Positions 1 through 10,054 are shown, counted from the first letter of the stretch. The stretch is DNA of 64,000 bases from Renibacterium salmoninarum ATCC 33209 (GCF_000018885.1 NC_010168.1:2542001-2606000), one strand, 5' to 3'. Made by a program: numbers and translations. Notes: a model not told the origin generated them from the sequence alone.

Positions 1-503
1 TCAAGCTGCCGCGAGTTTATGGAGCCACACCTCGGTTCGAATGAGAGCCTGGCCTACTGATATCGACATCGCCGGGCACATCAACAACGGAATGTACTTC
101 TCGCTGATGGACTTAGGGCGATTCGATCTGATGATGCGCTCGGGGATGTGGAAGACAATCCGGGCCAAAAAATGGACTCCGGTAATGAGTGCGGAGACAA
201 TATCCTTCCGCAAATCGATTGTGCTTTGGCAGAAGTACACGATGGAAACCCGAGTGCTGGGTTTTGATGAGAAGGCAATGTATTTTGAGCAGTGCTATGG
301 TGGCCGACGGCGATGTTTACGTGCGTGCGTTCATGGCAATGCGGTTGGTGTCCAAGCGAGGGCCCGTGACGAATGAGGAGCTTTTCGCCGAAATTGGTGA
401 GCCTCCGGCGGATCTCGTTTTGCACGAATGGATTCATACTTGGCGGGCCGACGTCGCATTGCCTGGCGCTCGGAAGCCTGCTCCCTTTAGCTGGAGTCGC
501 TAG
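1..503 (+). pseudogene. Acyl-CoA thioesterase (hotdog, 4HBT-like), frameshifted and cut by window edge
   Basis: The reading frame is already open at base 2 and carries the hotdog thioesterase signature TDIDIAGHINNGMYFSLMD, so the true start lies upstream of the window. The frame runs to about base 292 (ending FEQC) and then must shift to continue as MVADGDVYVRAFMAMRLVSK down to the stop at 503. One extra base near 291-294 explains this. The family hydrolyses acyl-CoA thioesters in the cytoplasm; substrate cannot be inferred. A second, intact thioesterase of the same family lies at 3635-4099, so the activity class is not lost from the region. Probably inactive: the C-terminal third is out of frame. 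Confidence 0.75.
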
Positions 504-519
504 CGCGTAACATGGCGCT

Positions 520-1704
520 GTGACTACTGACCTAGGAAAATTCGATTTCAATTCGCCCACCGCGCAGACCTTGCGCACAAGGCAAGGGATTAAATGCAAT
601 TTTCATCCGGAGGATGTGCTGCCGCTCTGGATAGCCGAAATGGATTTTCCTACCGCACCAGTTATCGTCGCGGAACTACAACGCACTGTCCAGGAAGAGT
701 CGTTTGGTTACACGCCACCTCGATAGGATGCCTTGGCAGAAGCGCTCGCAGAATTTAGCCGCGTCAGGTACGGCTGGAAATTTGAGCCGGAAGCCATGCG
801 GATTCTGCCCGAGGTCCTTACTGGGGTTGAAGCGGCAATTGACGCCTTCAACCCATCAGGGAGCTCGGTAATTCTGCCAGTTCCGGCGTATATGCCGTTT
901 TTCGGTTTGATCGAGTCCATGGGACGGCAACGAATCGAAGTTCCTTTTGTCAACGACGGCGGTCGCTGGATGTTGGACTTGGCCGCTGTGGAGGAAGCGC
1001 TGAAAGCTGGCGCCGGTACGTTGTTGCTGACCAATCCGCACAACCCCTTGGGCAAGATGTTTGGCCACGCTGAGCTCAGTGCGATCTCGGAACTCGTGGC
1101 GCGATACAGTGCGCGGGTGGTAGCTGATGAGATCCACGCTCCCTTGATTTACGACGGCGTACACGTGCCGTACGCTTCCGTCGATGAGGCAGCTTCGGGC
1201 CATACTGCGACGTTGGTATCTACGTCGAAGGCTTGGAATCTTCCAGGGCTCTGTGCCGCCCAAGTGATTTTGGCCAGCGCAAAAGATCGGGCAGTGTGGG
1301 ATTCCTGGACGCAGGAAGATACCCACGGAATCTCACCTTTGGGTGCTCGGGCCGCTACTGCCGCATACCGAGATGGCGGGCCATGGTTGGATGCGCTCCT
1401 GACTCAGCTGCGTGCCAACCGGGAGTTCTTGTTTCAGAGCCTTTCGGCGATTCCCGGCTTGAAAACGATTGCGCCGGAGGCTACATACCTTGCCTGGCTC
1501 GATTTCTCCGCGGTGGACCTTGGCGAGCATTACCGGCTTGGCGAGGGGCCGGCGTCGTACTTTTTACGCGAAGCGAAAGTGGCTTTTGTGCCTGGCAACT
1601 CCTGCGGCGAAGCCAGCGCCGATTGTCTTCGGCTCAATTTTGGCACTACGCAGCCGATTTTGGCGCAGGCGGTTGAGGCTGTGCTGGCAGCATCACCGAG
1701 GTAA
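520..1704 (+). pseudogene. MalY/PatB-type cystathionine beta-lyase / aminotransferase, one nonsense codon
   Basis: A GTG at 520 opens a PLP-dependent fold-type I protein: LPLWIAEMDFPTAPVI near the N-terminus is typical of the MalY/PatB branch, and the PLP-lysine segment is STSKAWNLPGLCAAQ. The single frame is interrupted by TAG at 724-726 (YTPPR-stop-DALAEAL) and is otherwise open to 1704, about 394 codons, normal for the family. Such enzymes cleave cystathionine or cysteine conjugates to pyruvate, ammonia and a thiol. The first 68 residues alone cannot fold; an internal restart at 733 would lack the N-terminal arm. Hence a pseudogene with one visible lesion. Confidence 0.85.
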
Positions 1705-1728
1705 TGCTGCCAGCACTGTGCTCAGTGC

Positions 1729-2220
1729 TTAGCTCGTAACTCGCTCCACGAATTTCGCGGTGCGTTCGGTTAGGGTGGCAATTTGGCTAGCCCGAGTGGT
1801 TTCCCAATCGGCGTGCCGTTGGCTTGGCTGCAGTTCAACCCGGACATTGCGTGAACAACGGAAATCCGAGCAGATAAGCGTGCCTACGGTATTGCCTTCG
1901 CGCCCCGCGTGCCCTGCCTTGCGTGCAACATAGAGATAAACATCCGTCTCGGCGCGCACGTCGCGGCAAAGGTCACAGATGATCTTTCGGATCTTTCCAC
2001 TGCCGCCGTCGGGGGCGCGCAAAGCTATTCCGACCAAACCGGTATCAGCCGGAAATACCAAGTAGCCTCGCTGTGGCATTTTGGGGTCTCGCCAACCCAA
2101 GTAGTCGAGCTGTTCCCAATCCAATTCTGCAAAGTTAGCTGGAAAGTTGATGGCTTTGACTTCGCTGCGCGAGGCGTTGGTGAAGCTGTGACGGATTTCG
2201 TCGGTTGAAAAATTCTGCAT
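1729..2220 (-). CDS. FBP domain protein (FusB-like, EF-G-binding treble-clef)
   Basis: The 163-residue protein starting MQNFSTDEIRHSFTNAS matches the actinobacterial FBP (fibronectin-binding/EF-G-binding) family. The C-terminal half carries the expected cysteine pairs, CDLCRD and CSDFRCSRNVR, which form a zinc treble-clef in FusB-type proteins, and a WRDPKMPQRGYLV segment. FusB relatives bind elongation factor G and free it from fusidic-acid-stalled ribosomes; whether this chromosomal homologue does so is inference. The frame continues 23 codons further upstream, but the MQNF start matches the family N-terminus. It lies convergent with the lyase pseudogene and is intact. Confidence 0.75.
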   Translation of the reverse strand: MQNFSTDEIRHSFTNASRSEVKAINFPANFAELDWEQLDYLGWRDPKMPQRGYLVFPADTGLVGIALRAPDGGSGKIRKIICDLCRDVRAETDVYLYVARKAGHAGREGNTVGTLICSDFRCSRNVRVELQPSQRHADWETTRASQIATLTERTAKFVERVTS

Positions 2221-2493
2221 GATAAAGACCCTGTCTTCGAAAAGTTTTGGGTGCAGGAACGTGCGCAAAAAAGGCACAGGGCATAGCAAAATTCCGACCT
2301 ACACTAATTGCTCCGACTGAATTAGTTCAGAACGTCGAAGGCAGGGAGCTATGTCGGAAAGCTCAGTTGCACATCGACGCGGAGCCCGGCGCGAAGTAGG
2401 CCGAGTTGGCCGCCTCGCTTCCGATGGCTGCGAATCGCATACCGTTCCTTAGAAAACTTCACGGGATTACTACTTCAGGGTAGCATCCAGCTC
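2221..2493. other. Intergenic region with a possible 33-codon remnant
   Basis: No complete gene is visible. This stretch must hold the divergent promoters for the FBP gene (minus) and the alcohol dehydrogenase pseudogene (plus). A short plus-strand frame at 2351-2452 begins MSESSVAHRRGARREVGRV and stops; its basic start resembles the leading arm of a TetR regulator, but nothing after it supports that, so I only record it. Confidence 0.3.
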
Positions 2494-3605
2494 ATGATGC
2501 AATCTGCAGTTCTAATGACTTCTGCCGCTCAGCGGCCCTACGCAAGCAGTGCACCGTTGGAACTTATGGAGCTGGAAATTCCGCAGCCTCGTGCGGGTTA
2601 GGTGCTGGTGCGAATTGAGCAGGCGAGCCTGTGCCATTCAGATTTGTCGGTAGTCAACGGCTCCCGATTACGCCCACTGCCGATGGCTTTGGGGCACGAA
2701 GCGGCTGGCGTGATTTCCGCCCTTGGCGAGGGTGTTACCGATCTGAGTGTGGGTGACCAGGTGGTGATGGTTTTTGTGCCAGCTTGTGGAAGCTGCCGAG
2801 CTTGTGCGGCTGGAAGGCCGGCATTGTGCCACCGTGGCGCAGAGACCAATGGCAGCGGGGACTTGCTGCACGGCACACCGATGCGGGGGCGCGGATCAAT
2901 CACCACCTGGGCGTATACGCCTTTGCCGAGTAGGCTGTGGTCGCCCGCGAGTCGTTGGTGCCGGTGGACGCCGATGTGCCCGCCGACGTCGCCACGCTCT
3001 TTGGTTGCGCTGCGCTGACCGGCGTTGGCGCGGTGTTGAACACGGCGGACGTTCAGCCGGGGCAGTCAGTGATCGTGTTTGGTCTAGGCGCGGTTGGGTT
3101 GATGGCCGTGATGGCTGCCGCGCAAATCGAGGGAGTCACCGTCATCGCGGTGGATCCATTAGCCTCCAAACACGAGTTGGCACTGCGGTGCGGGGCCGAT
3201 TTTGTTGCGGTCCCCGAGCAGGCCGCTGATTTGGTGGCAATGCATTTCGACGACGGCGCCGATGTTGCGATTGAAGCCGTTGGTAGCGCACGGGTGATGG
3301 AAGCGTTTTTGGCATTGCTAACGCGTGGCGGGGCTCTGGTTTCGGTGGGGTTGCCTCACCCGGATCAGCAATTGAGTGTCCAGGCGCTGCAGTTTGCGGG
3401 AACAGGAAAGCGGCTGCTGGGTTCCTATATGGGCGATGCTGTGCCGGCTAGGGACATCCCACGGTACGTGCAGCTTTGGCGCGACGGCAGGTTGCCAGTT
3501 GAGCTTTTGCACACCGATACCAAGCCGCTGAGCGCGATCAACGAAAGTTTGGATGCGCTGGCTGATGGCACGGTGGTGCGGAGATTGTTTGTGCCGGGGA
3601 GCTAG
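2494..3605 (+). pseudogene. Zinc-dependent alcohol dehydrogenase (MDR family), multiply broken
   Basis: Starts ATGATG at 2494 and reads as a medium-chain zinc alcohol dehydrogenase: LCHSDLSVVNG and MALGHEAAGV give the catalytic zinc ligands (Cys, His-Glu), CGSCRACAAGRPALC the structural zinc lobe, and VIVFGLGAVGLMAVMAA the NAD(P) Rossmann loop. Three lesions are visible: TAG at 2599-2601 (probably GAG in VLVRIEQ context), a frameshift near 2880-2890, and a second TAG about 2931 in the shifted frame just before AVVARESLVPVD. The remaining frame runs cleanly to 3605. Related to mycothiol/class III-type dehydrogenases by overall look, but the substrate is unknown. Certainly non-functional. Confidence 0.9.
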
Positions 3606-3634
3606 CTCGGTCTGATTCGGCGTAGCGTAGCCTC

Positions 3635-4099
3635 ATGGAGCAAAACCGGCTGAAGCTGCAAATACCCCTGCGCTGGGGCGATATGGATGCCTATGGGCAT
3701 ATCAACAATGTCGAAATTGTGCGGATCCTCGAAGAAGCCCGCGTCCACGCTTTCGGCCAGCCAACGGGTACAGGATTGCCCGGTAGCGAGGTGTCGATTC
3801 CGATTTTCAACGACCTGCCAGCCGGAGTACAGATCTTGGTGGTGGAGCATCGGATCAAATACCTAGCACCGTTGAATTACCGCAATATTCCGGCGAGGGT
3901 CGATTTGTGGGTTAGTTCGCTCAAGGGTGCCAGCATCACCTTGGCATATGCCATCTACGATCCCGCAGATGGCACTCGATGCGTTATCGCGGAGACAGTG
4001 CTCGCTTTCTTCGATTCTGTTGCGAGTCGGTTGTTGCGTGTTGAACCGGCCCACCGGGAACGACTTTCGGCGTTACTGGGTGAATCGAATTTCAACTGA
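3635..4099 (+). CDS. Acyl-CoA thioesterase, hotdog fold
   Basis: A 154-residue intact hotdog protein. The signature RWGDMDAYGHINN lies at residues 13-25, with Asp and His/Asn positions typical of the 4HBT/FadM-type acyl-CoA thioesterases, and VEHRIKYLAPLNY follows in the middle strand. It hydrolyses an acyl-CoA to free acid and CoA; chain length is not predictable. It starts 29 bp after the alcohol dehydrogenase pseudogene on the same strand. Its last 27 bases overlap, tail to tail, with the NmrA-like pseudogene on the other strand. A broken paralogue sits at the start of the window. Confidence 0.85.
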   Translation: MEQNRLKLQIPLRWGDMDAYGHINNVEIVRILEEARVHAFGQPTGTGLPGSEVSIPIFNDLPAGVQILVVEHRIKYLAPLNYRNIPARVDLWVSSLKGASITLAYAIYDPADGTRCVIAETVLAFFDSVASRLLRVEPAHRERLSALLGESNFN

Positions 4100-4942
4100 T
4101 TGGGCCTTGCGCAAAACTTCGCTTAACGACGTGGCCGGATTACCGGTCAGCTGCTGCACCTGATCGGTAACTGCTGCCATTTCGCCAGCTGCAATCGCGG
4201 TATAGGTGCTGACCCAGGCATCAACTTCCCATTGCGCGGCCTGGAAAACGGCCCGCGAAGCGTATGCCTCTGGGACAGTTTCATTGAGGAACCTTGTGGG
4301 TTTACCGGTTGATTCGGTAATGATCTGAGCAACTTCGGTAAGCGTTAGCGCTGCCGGGCCAGTCAGGTCATAGCTCTTATTCACATGAGCTCCGGGCGCT
4401 AAAAGTATTGCGCTCGCTACCGCCGCGACGTCGGAGCTGGTCACCCCAGCCACCCGACCGTCTGCCGCTGGGCCCCGGATGACGCCGTTGGCATCGGCGA
4501 AATCTGCCAGGAGATCCAAATAAAAGTTGTCACGGAGAAATGTCTACGACAGGCCAGCAGATTTGATGTGTTCTTCAGTGGCCCAGTGATCTCTGGCAAG
4601 CGTGAAAGTGGCATCGGCAGAAGCGCCAATAAACGAGGTGTAGACGATGTGTTTTACCCCGGCTGCGGTGGCGGCATCGACAAATGCCAGATGTTGCGCC
4701 AGCCGGTCTGGCGCCTCCGCCGCGGAAACCATGAAAAGCAGCTCGACGCCGTCCAGCGCTAACCGGTTCGCCTCGCTATCCGCGTACCCGGAGCTGGCGA
4801 TCGCGCTTGCGCCCGCAAGCTTTGGCGCCCGGATGACATCCCGGACGACGAGTTTCAATTCTGCGCCGGCGGAACTCAGCGCGAGCCCGACCGCTCCACC
4901 AATGTTTCCCGTTGCACCAGTAATCGCGATTTTTGCGCTCAT
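4073..4942 (-). pseudogene. NmrA-like NAD(P)-binding oxidoreductase, one nonsense codon
   Basis: Starting at MSAKIAITGATGNIGGAVGL, the protein has the atypical-SDR dinucleotide motif GATGNIGG at residues 8-15 and a central GVKHIVYTSFIGAS strand, like NmrA and QorB-type quinone reductases. The frame is open except for TAG at 4544-4546, where LS-stop-TFLRDNFYLDLL strongly suggests an original TGG (Trp). The rest continues in the same frame to 4073, total about 290 codons as expected. These proteins act as redox sensors or NADPH-dependent quinone reductases in the cytoplasm. The nonsense removes the substrate-binding half, so I call it a pseudogene. Confidence 0.88.
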
Positions 4943-5002
4943 AATGTTCAGCATACTCGCCGGACATAGCCGGTTTTCAGATTGAAATGAAAGGATGCCG
5001 GT

Positions 5003-5737
5003 ATGGCTGAGATGATTACTTTGAGCAACGGTATTGACGCATATTTAGCAACCCCGGTGGGCGAGGCCAAGGGGGCAATAATTGTCATTCACGAGATCTG
5101 GGGCTTAGTCCCGCACACCAAAGATGTGGCTGACCGATTCGCAGCCGCTGGCTACCTGGTGCTAGCACCAAGTCTGCTGGCGGAAACCGGTATCACCTCT
5201 GAGCGAGCCGCTGAATTCGAGCGCTTGCTCTTCGATCCAGATGCGGATCCCGAAGAAAAGAACAAGCAGCAGACGGCGTTCAGGGCTTTGCTAGCGCCCA
5301 TCCGGTCGCCAGAACACGCGGCCAAGACCGCTGAACGAGTCCAGGTGTGCTTTGATTTTCTCACCGAAAAGGTCGGCGAAAAAGTGGCAATTGCGGGATT
5401 CTATTTTGGCGGCACCAGCGCCTTCTCGCTGGCGGTTCATGAGCCAAGGCTCAAAGCCGCAATTCCGTTTTACGGACACGCGGACTTCAGCGTCGCGGAG
5501 CTCAAAAACGTCAAAGCACCCATCCTCGCTTTCTATGGCGAGACTGACGAGGGGCTCACCACCGCGCTGCCAGAGCGGAGCGCAAAGATGAAAGAGGCCG
5601 ACGTCGAATTTGAAGCTGTCGTTTACCCGAGCACCGGGCACGCATTCTTCAACGACTCAAACCCCTGGGCGTTTGACCAAAGCGCGTCAACCGATGCTTG
5701 GGCAAAGACTTTGGCTTTCCTGGCCGCAAATATCTAG
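5003..5737 (+). CDS. Dienelactone hydrolase family protein lacking the nucleophile Cys
   Basis: A 244-residue alpha/beta hydrolase of the dienelactone hydrolase family: VIHEIWGLVPHTKDVADRFA near the N-terminus, IAGFYFGG as the nucleophile elbow (residues 130-137), Asp182 in FYGETDEG and His213 in STGHAFFND as the other triad members. In this family the elbow is normally GFCFGG, with Cys as nucleophile; here codon 134 is TAT (Tyr) at 5402-5404, one transition from TGT. The frame is otherwise whole, so this may be a catalytically dead protein or a recent missense loss. It overlaps the TetR gene by 4 bp tail to tail. Confidence 0.85.
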   Translation: MAEMITLSNGIDAYLATPVGEAKGAIIVIHEIWGLVPHTKDVADRFAAAGYLVLAPSLLAETGITSERAAEFERLLFDPDADPEEKNKQQTAFRALLAPIRSPEHAAKTAERVQVCFDFLTEKVGEKVAIAGFYFGGTSAFSLAVHEPRLKAAIPFYGHADFSVAELKNVKAPILAFYGETDEGLTTALPERSAKMKEADVEFEAVVYPSTGHAFFNDSNPWAFDQSASTDAWAKTLAFLAANI

Positions 5738-6249
5738 CTGTCAATAATCTGTTGCAACAGACTTCCGTAGGTCTGCACGAAATCTTCGGATTCGACGTCG
5801 GCAAAAAGGTCCAAAGTGCGCATTCCGCTAGCCAGGCCCAAGAGCATCGCCATTACTGCTTCGGCATGTTGTTGGGCCTGGCTAGGCAGCCGCTCGCTAA
5901 GCCAAGCTAGATACTTTTGGCGAATCTCCTCACGGGCGGCATTCTTATCTGGCGCGTCGTGTACCCGCATTGGCGCCATCGTCCAAGGTTCAGGCTCACC
6001 GCGATCACGACGATCAGCTAAACGACGCACCAACTGAAAGCCCAGCGGTTCTGCCAAGGTGGAATCCGGATCTACGGGTGCGGTAGGCGCCGAGGCCGCG
6101 TACAACTGTGCTTTGCTGCCCATCACCTTCATCACCATGGCCGGCGAATACCCAGCCCTAGCAGCAACGTCTTTGATGGTTACAGCGGTATAGCCTTCTT
6201 CACCAAAGAGGTCCCTGGCGGCAGCGATGATTGTCTCGCGGGTGCTCAC
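5734..6249 (-). CDS. TetR-family transcriptional regulator
   Basis: A 171-residue protein whose first 50 residues form a TetR helix-turn-helix (ETIIAAARDLFGEEGY, then VTIKDVAARAGYSPAMVMKV). The C-terminal half is an all-helical ligand domain. The start codon overlaps the stop of the upstream MFS gene (ATGA, 6246-6249), so the two were one transcript. By family habit it represses its own operon and responds to the pump's substrate. With the pump broken (6246-7956) the regulator may control nothing useful, but its frame is intact. Confidence 0.85.
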   Translation of the reverse strand: MSTRETIIAAARDLFGEEGYTAVTIKDVAARAGYSPAMVMKVMGSKAQLYAASAPTAPVDPDSTLAEPLGFQLVRRLADRRDRGEPEPWTMAPMRVHDAPDKNAAREEIRQKYLAWLSERLPSQAQQHAEAVMAMLLGLASGMRTLDLFADVESEDFVQTYGSLLQQIIDS

Positions 6250-7956
6250 GAAGTCACCAGTTCAGCCAGCGGTAGATCTTCAAAGTCCACCACCAAAGAT
6301 TGGCCAGTGAGCACTACCTGTCGAGCAACAGCCCGGGTGGCGCCGGTTGCCAGCACGGTCACAATATAGCGGCCGGTCTGTGGCAGCGGTAGCTCGTAAT
6401 TTCCAGCCACGTCAGTCCGGGCTGAACCGAAAAATTCTCCGGTCGGTTTGGTGAGAGTGACCAGTGCTTCTTCAACTCGTCGGCCGCCAGAACGCACGGT
6501 ACCGCTCAGACCGAATCGAACAGACAGCGTGATGACTCGACCCTGCTCGCCGGCAACAAACTCTGCGACTTCTGATGTTGGCGCCCAGCCTTCGGCGCTG
6601 GAGACCACCAAATAGCGACCCTCACCAGGCAGCGCCAGAGCGTAGCGGCCCTCATTATCAGCGCGTGACCAATCGGCGGGTTCGCCGTCCAGATCCAAGG
6701 CAGTCACTACCGCATTCCGGACTGGCTTTCCGGCCGGTCCTACAACGACGCCGCGCACCACCATCTCATTATCGGCTGCTAGCCGAGCGGGGGCGATTGA
6801 GGCAGACGCCGCAGGATCGGATTTTTGTGCATTGGTGACAATCCGAATGGCGCCGGTGGCCGTGGCGATTTCTTTCGCCGTTGGGATGAATACGTCAACC
6901 GTAATCGCCGCCAAAGCCGCGATTGAGGCCAGCCAGAACACCGTAGTGAACGCGCTCAGTGTGGGCAGCGTAACGGAGCCGTGCTGGGCAATAAAGGAGG
7001 TGAGGATCGCGGCAATGGCCGCGCTCGCCGTCGAAGTTCCCACCGCGCGAAGCAGCGAGTTGAGTCCATTGGCACTGCGCGCATGATCAGGGTTGGCATT
7101 GCCGCATAGGCAATTGCGGTGCCGATGCTAACGGTGGTGGCACCCAGGATGATCATCCAGACTTCGCCGGTGAGGAAGACTCGAGCAATATAAGCGCCGG
7201 CCAGAACGGCTGCACCAACAATGAGCGTGGTTTTCGCGCCGAATCTTTTGGTCAGGGCAGCGGAGATTGGTGCGAAGGCGACCATCGCTAAGCCGGAAGG
7301 CGCCATGCAAAGGCCAGCCACAGTGACCGCCAGCCCAAAGCCAAACCCGCTGATTTCCGGCAACTGCAATTGTTGCGTGGTGGCCAGCATACTGGCATAC
7401 ATCGAAAAGCCGACTAGCAAGGATGCCAGGTTGGTTAGTAGGACTGGGCGGCGGCTCGAGGTACGTAGATCCACCATGGGCTGGCTGACCCTGAGCTCGT
7501 AGGGGACCCAGGCAGCCCAAAAGACTACTGCGGTGATGAAAAATAGAATGACGGGCTCGCTGGACCAGCCCCAATTGTCGCCTTTGGAGATTGCCAGCAG
7601 CAGCGCGGTCAAGGCGACAGAAAGCAGCGCCGCGCCAAAGAAGTCAAAGCGGCCTTTGGCGCGAAGTTCGGATTCAGGGACTACCAACAACACTGCGATA
7701 ATCAACAGCACGCTCACCACAGTGCTTAGCCAGAAAATGGCTTCCCAGCCGAGGCTTTCGTAAATCAAACCGGACAATGGCAGACCCAGAGCGCTACCGA
7801 TGCCTAAAGTGGCGCTCATCAACGCCACTGCTGAAGCGACGCGTTCTTTGGGTAGTTCATCGCGCATAATCGAGATACCCACGGGGATGAGCGATGCGGC
7901 GAAACCTTGGAAGGCGCGGCCGACGACGAGCAGCGCACCCGCTCCTTGGCCAAATT
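6246..7956 (-). pseudogene. MFS drug exporter (DHA2 type) with C-terminal carboxypeptidase-regulatory-like domains, truncated and frameshifted
   Basis: The minus frame from about 7956 reads VVGRAFQGFAASLIPVGISI, the middle of a 14-TM EmrB/QacA-type transporter; TM1-TM3 are missing because sequence identity switches abruptly near 7957. A second lesion lies near 7050, where LIMRAVPM must jump frame to ANGLNSLLRAVGTSTAS, as if a short segment between was deleted. After the last TM comes a soluble tail with two Ig-like carboxypeptidase-regulatory repeats (VRGVVVGPAGKPVRNAVV and LSGTVRSGGRRVEEALV), a known but uncommon MFS architecture in Micrococcaceae. Ends overlapping the TetR start by 4 bp. 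Non-functional. Confidence 0.85.
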
Positions 7957-8082
7957 CCCGCGCTCAAAAAGGGTGCATACGCTGCAGACATGTCCAAAAC
8001 GCTCAACCTTGCCTGGGCCGTGAGCCTAGAGAAATTCGTGCCTGAGCTGGTCAAGGCCGTTGACGCAGCAGGCAAGAAGTAA
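7957..8082 (+). pseudogene. C-terminal fragment of iron-siderophore ABC binding protein
   Basis: Only the tail of the gene remains: IPALKKGAYAADMSK followed by LNLAWAVSLEKFVPELVKAV and a TAA at 8080-8082. This ending (LAWAVSLE.FVP.L..A) is characteristic of FepB/FhuD-type substrate-binding proteins and it sits 35 bp before a FecCD permease, its expected position. The 5' end is lost at a junction near 7957 where the MFS gene begins on the other strand. A single deletion that removed the divergent promoter region and both gene starts explains the arrangement. Confidence 0.75.
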
Positions 8083-8116
8083 CAAGTGGTTGGCCTGGAG
8101 TGCCGAAAGGTCAGTG

Positions 8117-9190
8117 ATGAGTGAGACGCTAACCGTCACCACTGCGGCACAGGCCGAGGCGGATCGCAAAACCAGCATGTCTCGACGAATGCTGGTACTG
8201 CTATTGCTTGCGGTTTGCCTAGTGGTAGTCGCCCTAGCCTCGGTGGCGGTGGGCGCGCGCGGGATCCCGCTGGGCACGGTTTTCGATGCTTTGACGCACT
8301 TTGACCAGCTGGGCAAACCGGGTGCAGATCCAAGCGGCGACTGGGCGGTAGTTCAGACGAGAATTCCGCGCACAATCGCAGGAATACTCGTCTGAGCCTG
8401 CTTAGGCCTGGCCGGGACAGCGATGCAAGGCGTGGCGCGAAACCCACTGGCAGACCCAGGAATTCTAGGCGTGAACGCTGGTGCGGCTCTCGCGGTGATA
8501 GCCGCCGTCGTGCTTTTTGGCACTACCACTCCATCGGGATATATCTGGTTCGCCTTTATTGGCGCGGCCGTAGCGGCCGTTTTGGTTTACGCCATCGCGA
8601 GTCTTGGTCGCGAGGGCGCGACGCCGGTCAAGCTCGCGCTCGCGGGTGCGGCACTTTCCGCTGGACTGGTGTCATTGCTGCAGGGTTTGTTGATTACCAA
8701 TCAGGACGCACTGACAGCATTTCGCAATTGGCAAGTGGGCTCAGTGGCCGGCAAAGGCTGGGAACAGATTTTGCCGGTGCTGCCGTTCATGGTGGTGGGC
8801 ATCGTGATCGTCATCTTTACTGGTCGTTGGCTCAACGGTTTGGCTTTGGGCGATGACCTAGCGCGAGGACTAGGCCAGAACCCGATGTTGGCGCGCGGTG
8901 TTTCGGCAATCGGCATTGTGCTGCTTTGCGGGGCGGCTACTGCTTTGGCGGGTCCGGTTGGCTTTATCGGGCTGGTAGTTCCGCACTTGTTGCGAGCCTT
9001 GATTGGTACCGACTACCGCTGGCTGCTGCCGTACTCAGTACTTCTTGCGCCGGTGATCTTAGTCTTGGCCGACGTCGTCGGACGGGTAATTCTGTTGCCG
9101 GGTGAAGTGGCTGCCGGAATCATCTCGGTCTTTGTCAGTGCGCCAGTCTTTATTTGGCTCGTGCGTAAGCGCAAGGCGGTGGCACTGTGA
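8117..9190 (+). pseudogene. FecCD-type siderophore ABC permease 1, nonsense codon
   Basis: Start ATG 8117 with an AAAGG motif upstream. The protein is a BtuC/FecCD inner-membrane permease: RIPRTIAGILV, GTAMQGVARNPLADPGILGVNAGAAL, and the coupling-helix region GPVGFIGLVVPHLLR near the end. A TGA at 8393-8395 interrupts GILV-stop-ACLGLAG, where the family has Gly (GGA to TGA is one change). The remaining frame is open to 9190, giving about 357 codons. It would pair with the second permease (start overlaps by 4 bp) to import ferric siderophore across the membrane. Confidence 0.9.
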
Positions 9191-10054
9191 CGCTATTGCA
9201 GAAATCAAATATCGCAAAGCTAGTGAACACAGCGGCTCTGCTCCGTGCGGTGCTTGGCTTGCTGGTTGGGGCGGCATTTGGCGTGTCCGGGGTAATCTTT
9301 CAGACCTTGCTACGTAATCCATTAGCAAGCCCGGACATTATTGGGATTTCTGGTGGAGCCAGCGCCACCGCGGTCGCTGCAATTGTGCTTTTTTCTGCCA
9401 GTGGTGTCACGGTTTCGGTGTTGGCCATTATCGGTGCGATTCTAATTGCCTTATTGATCAGTGCACTTGCTGGCCGCGATTCTGGTGGTCGCTTGATTTT
9501 GATTGGCATCGGCATTGCCGCAATGGCAGATGCTTTTGTCATTTTCATCATGCAACGAGCCGAGATCAACCGGGCTCAGGATGCCATGCTTTGGCTGACT
9601 GGCTCGCTCAATTCAGCCAATTTGGACCGAATCTCCGCTTTTGCTTATTGGCCTCATTATTGCTATTCCGTTCGTGCTGATTTTCACCGCCAAATTGGGT
9701 GGGTTGCAACTGGGCGATGACACTGCTGCCGGCTTGGGCATCGCCGTCGGGCGGACCCGCATGGGGCTGATCATTGTTGGTGTGGCTCTAGCCGCGCTAG
9801 CTACCGCGGCATCTGGGCCAATCGCCTTCGTTTCTTTCCTCGCTGAGCCGATTGCGCGCAGACTCCTGGGTGGTCGAGTTTCATTAATTGCCTCTGCTCT
9901 GGTGGGTGTTTCGATCGTGCTCGCTGCCGACTATGTTGCGGCCTACCTGATTCAGGGAACTAGCTTGCCGGTTGGTGTGGTGACCGGCGCTGCGGGCGCG
10001 CCCTTCCTTCTTTGGCTTTTGATCAGTAGCAACAAACAAGGATCGGCGAGCTGA
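9187..10054 (+). pseudogene. FecCD-type siderophore ABC permease 2, N-terminally deleted and frameshifted
   Basis: A GTG at 9187 overlaps the previous stop. Only about 20 residues precede LLRAVLGLLVGAAFGVSGVI, whereas permease 1 has about 90 residues before the equivalent segment, so roughly 70 residues including TM1 seem deleted in frame. The FecCD core follows (LLRNPLASPDIIGISGGASA). Near 9640 the frame shifts: the plus-1 frame resumes LIGLIIAIPFVLIFTAKLGG and continues through SGPIAFVSFLAEPIARRLLG to the stop at 10054. Two independent lesions make this a clear pseudogene. Confidence 0.88.
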
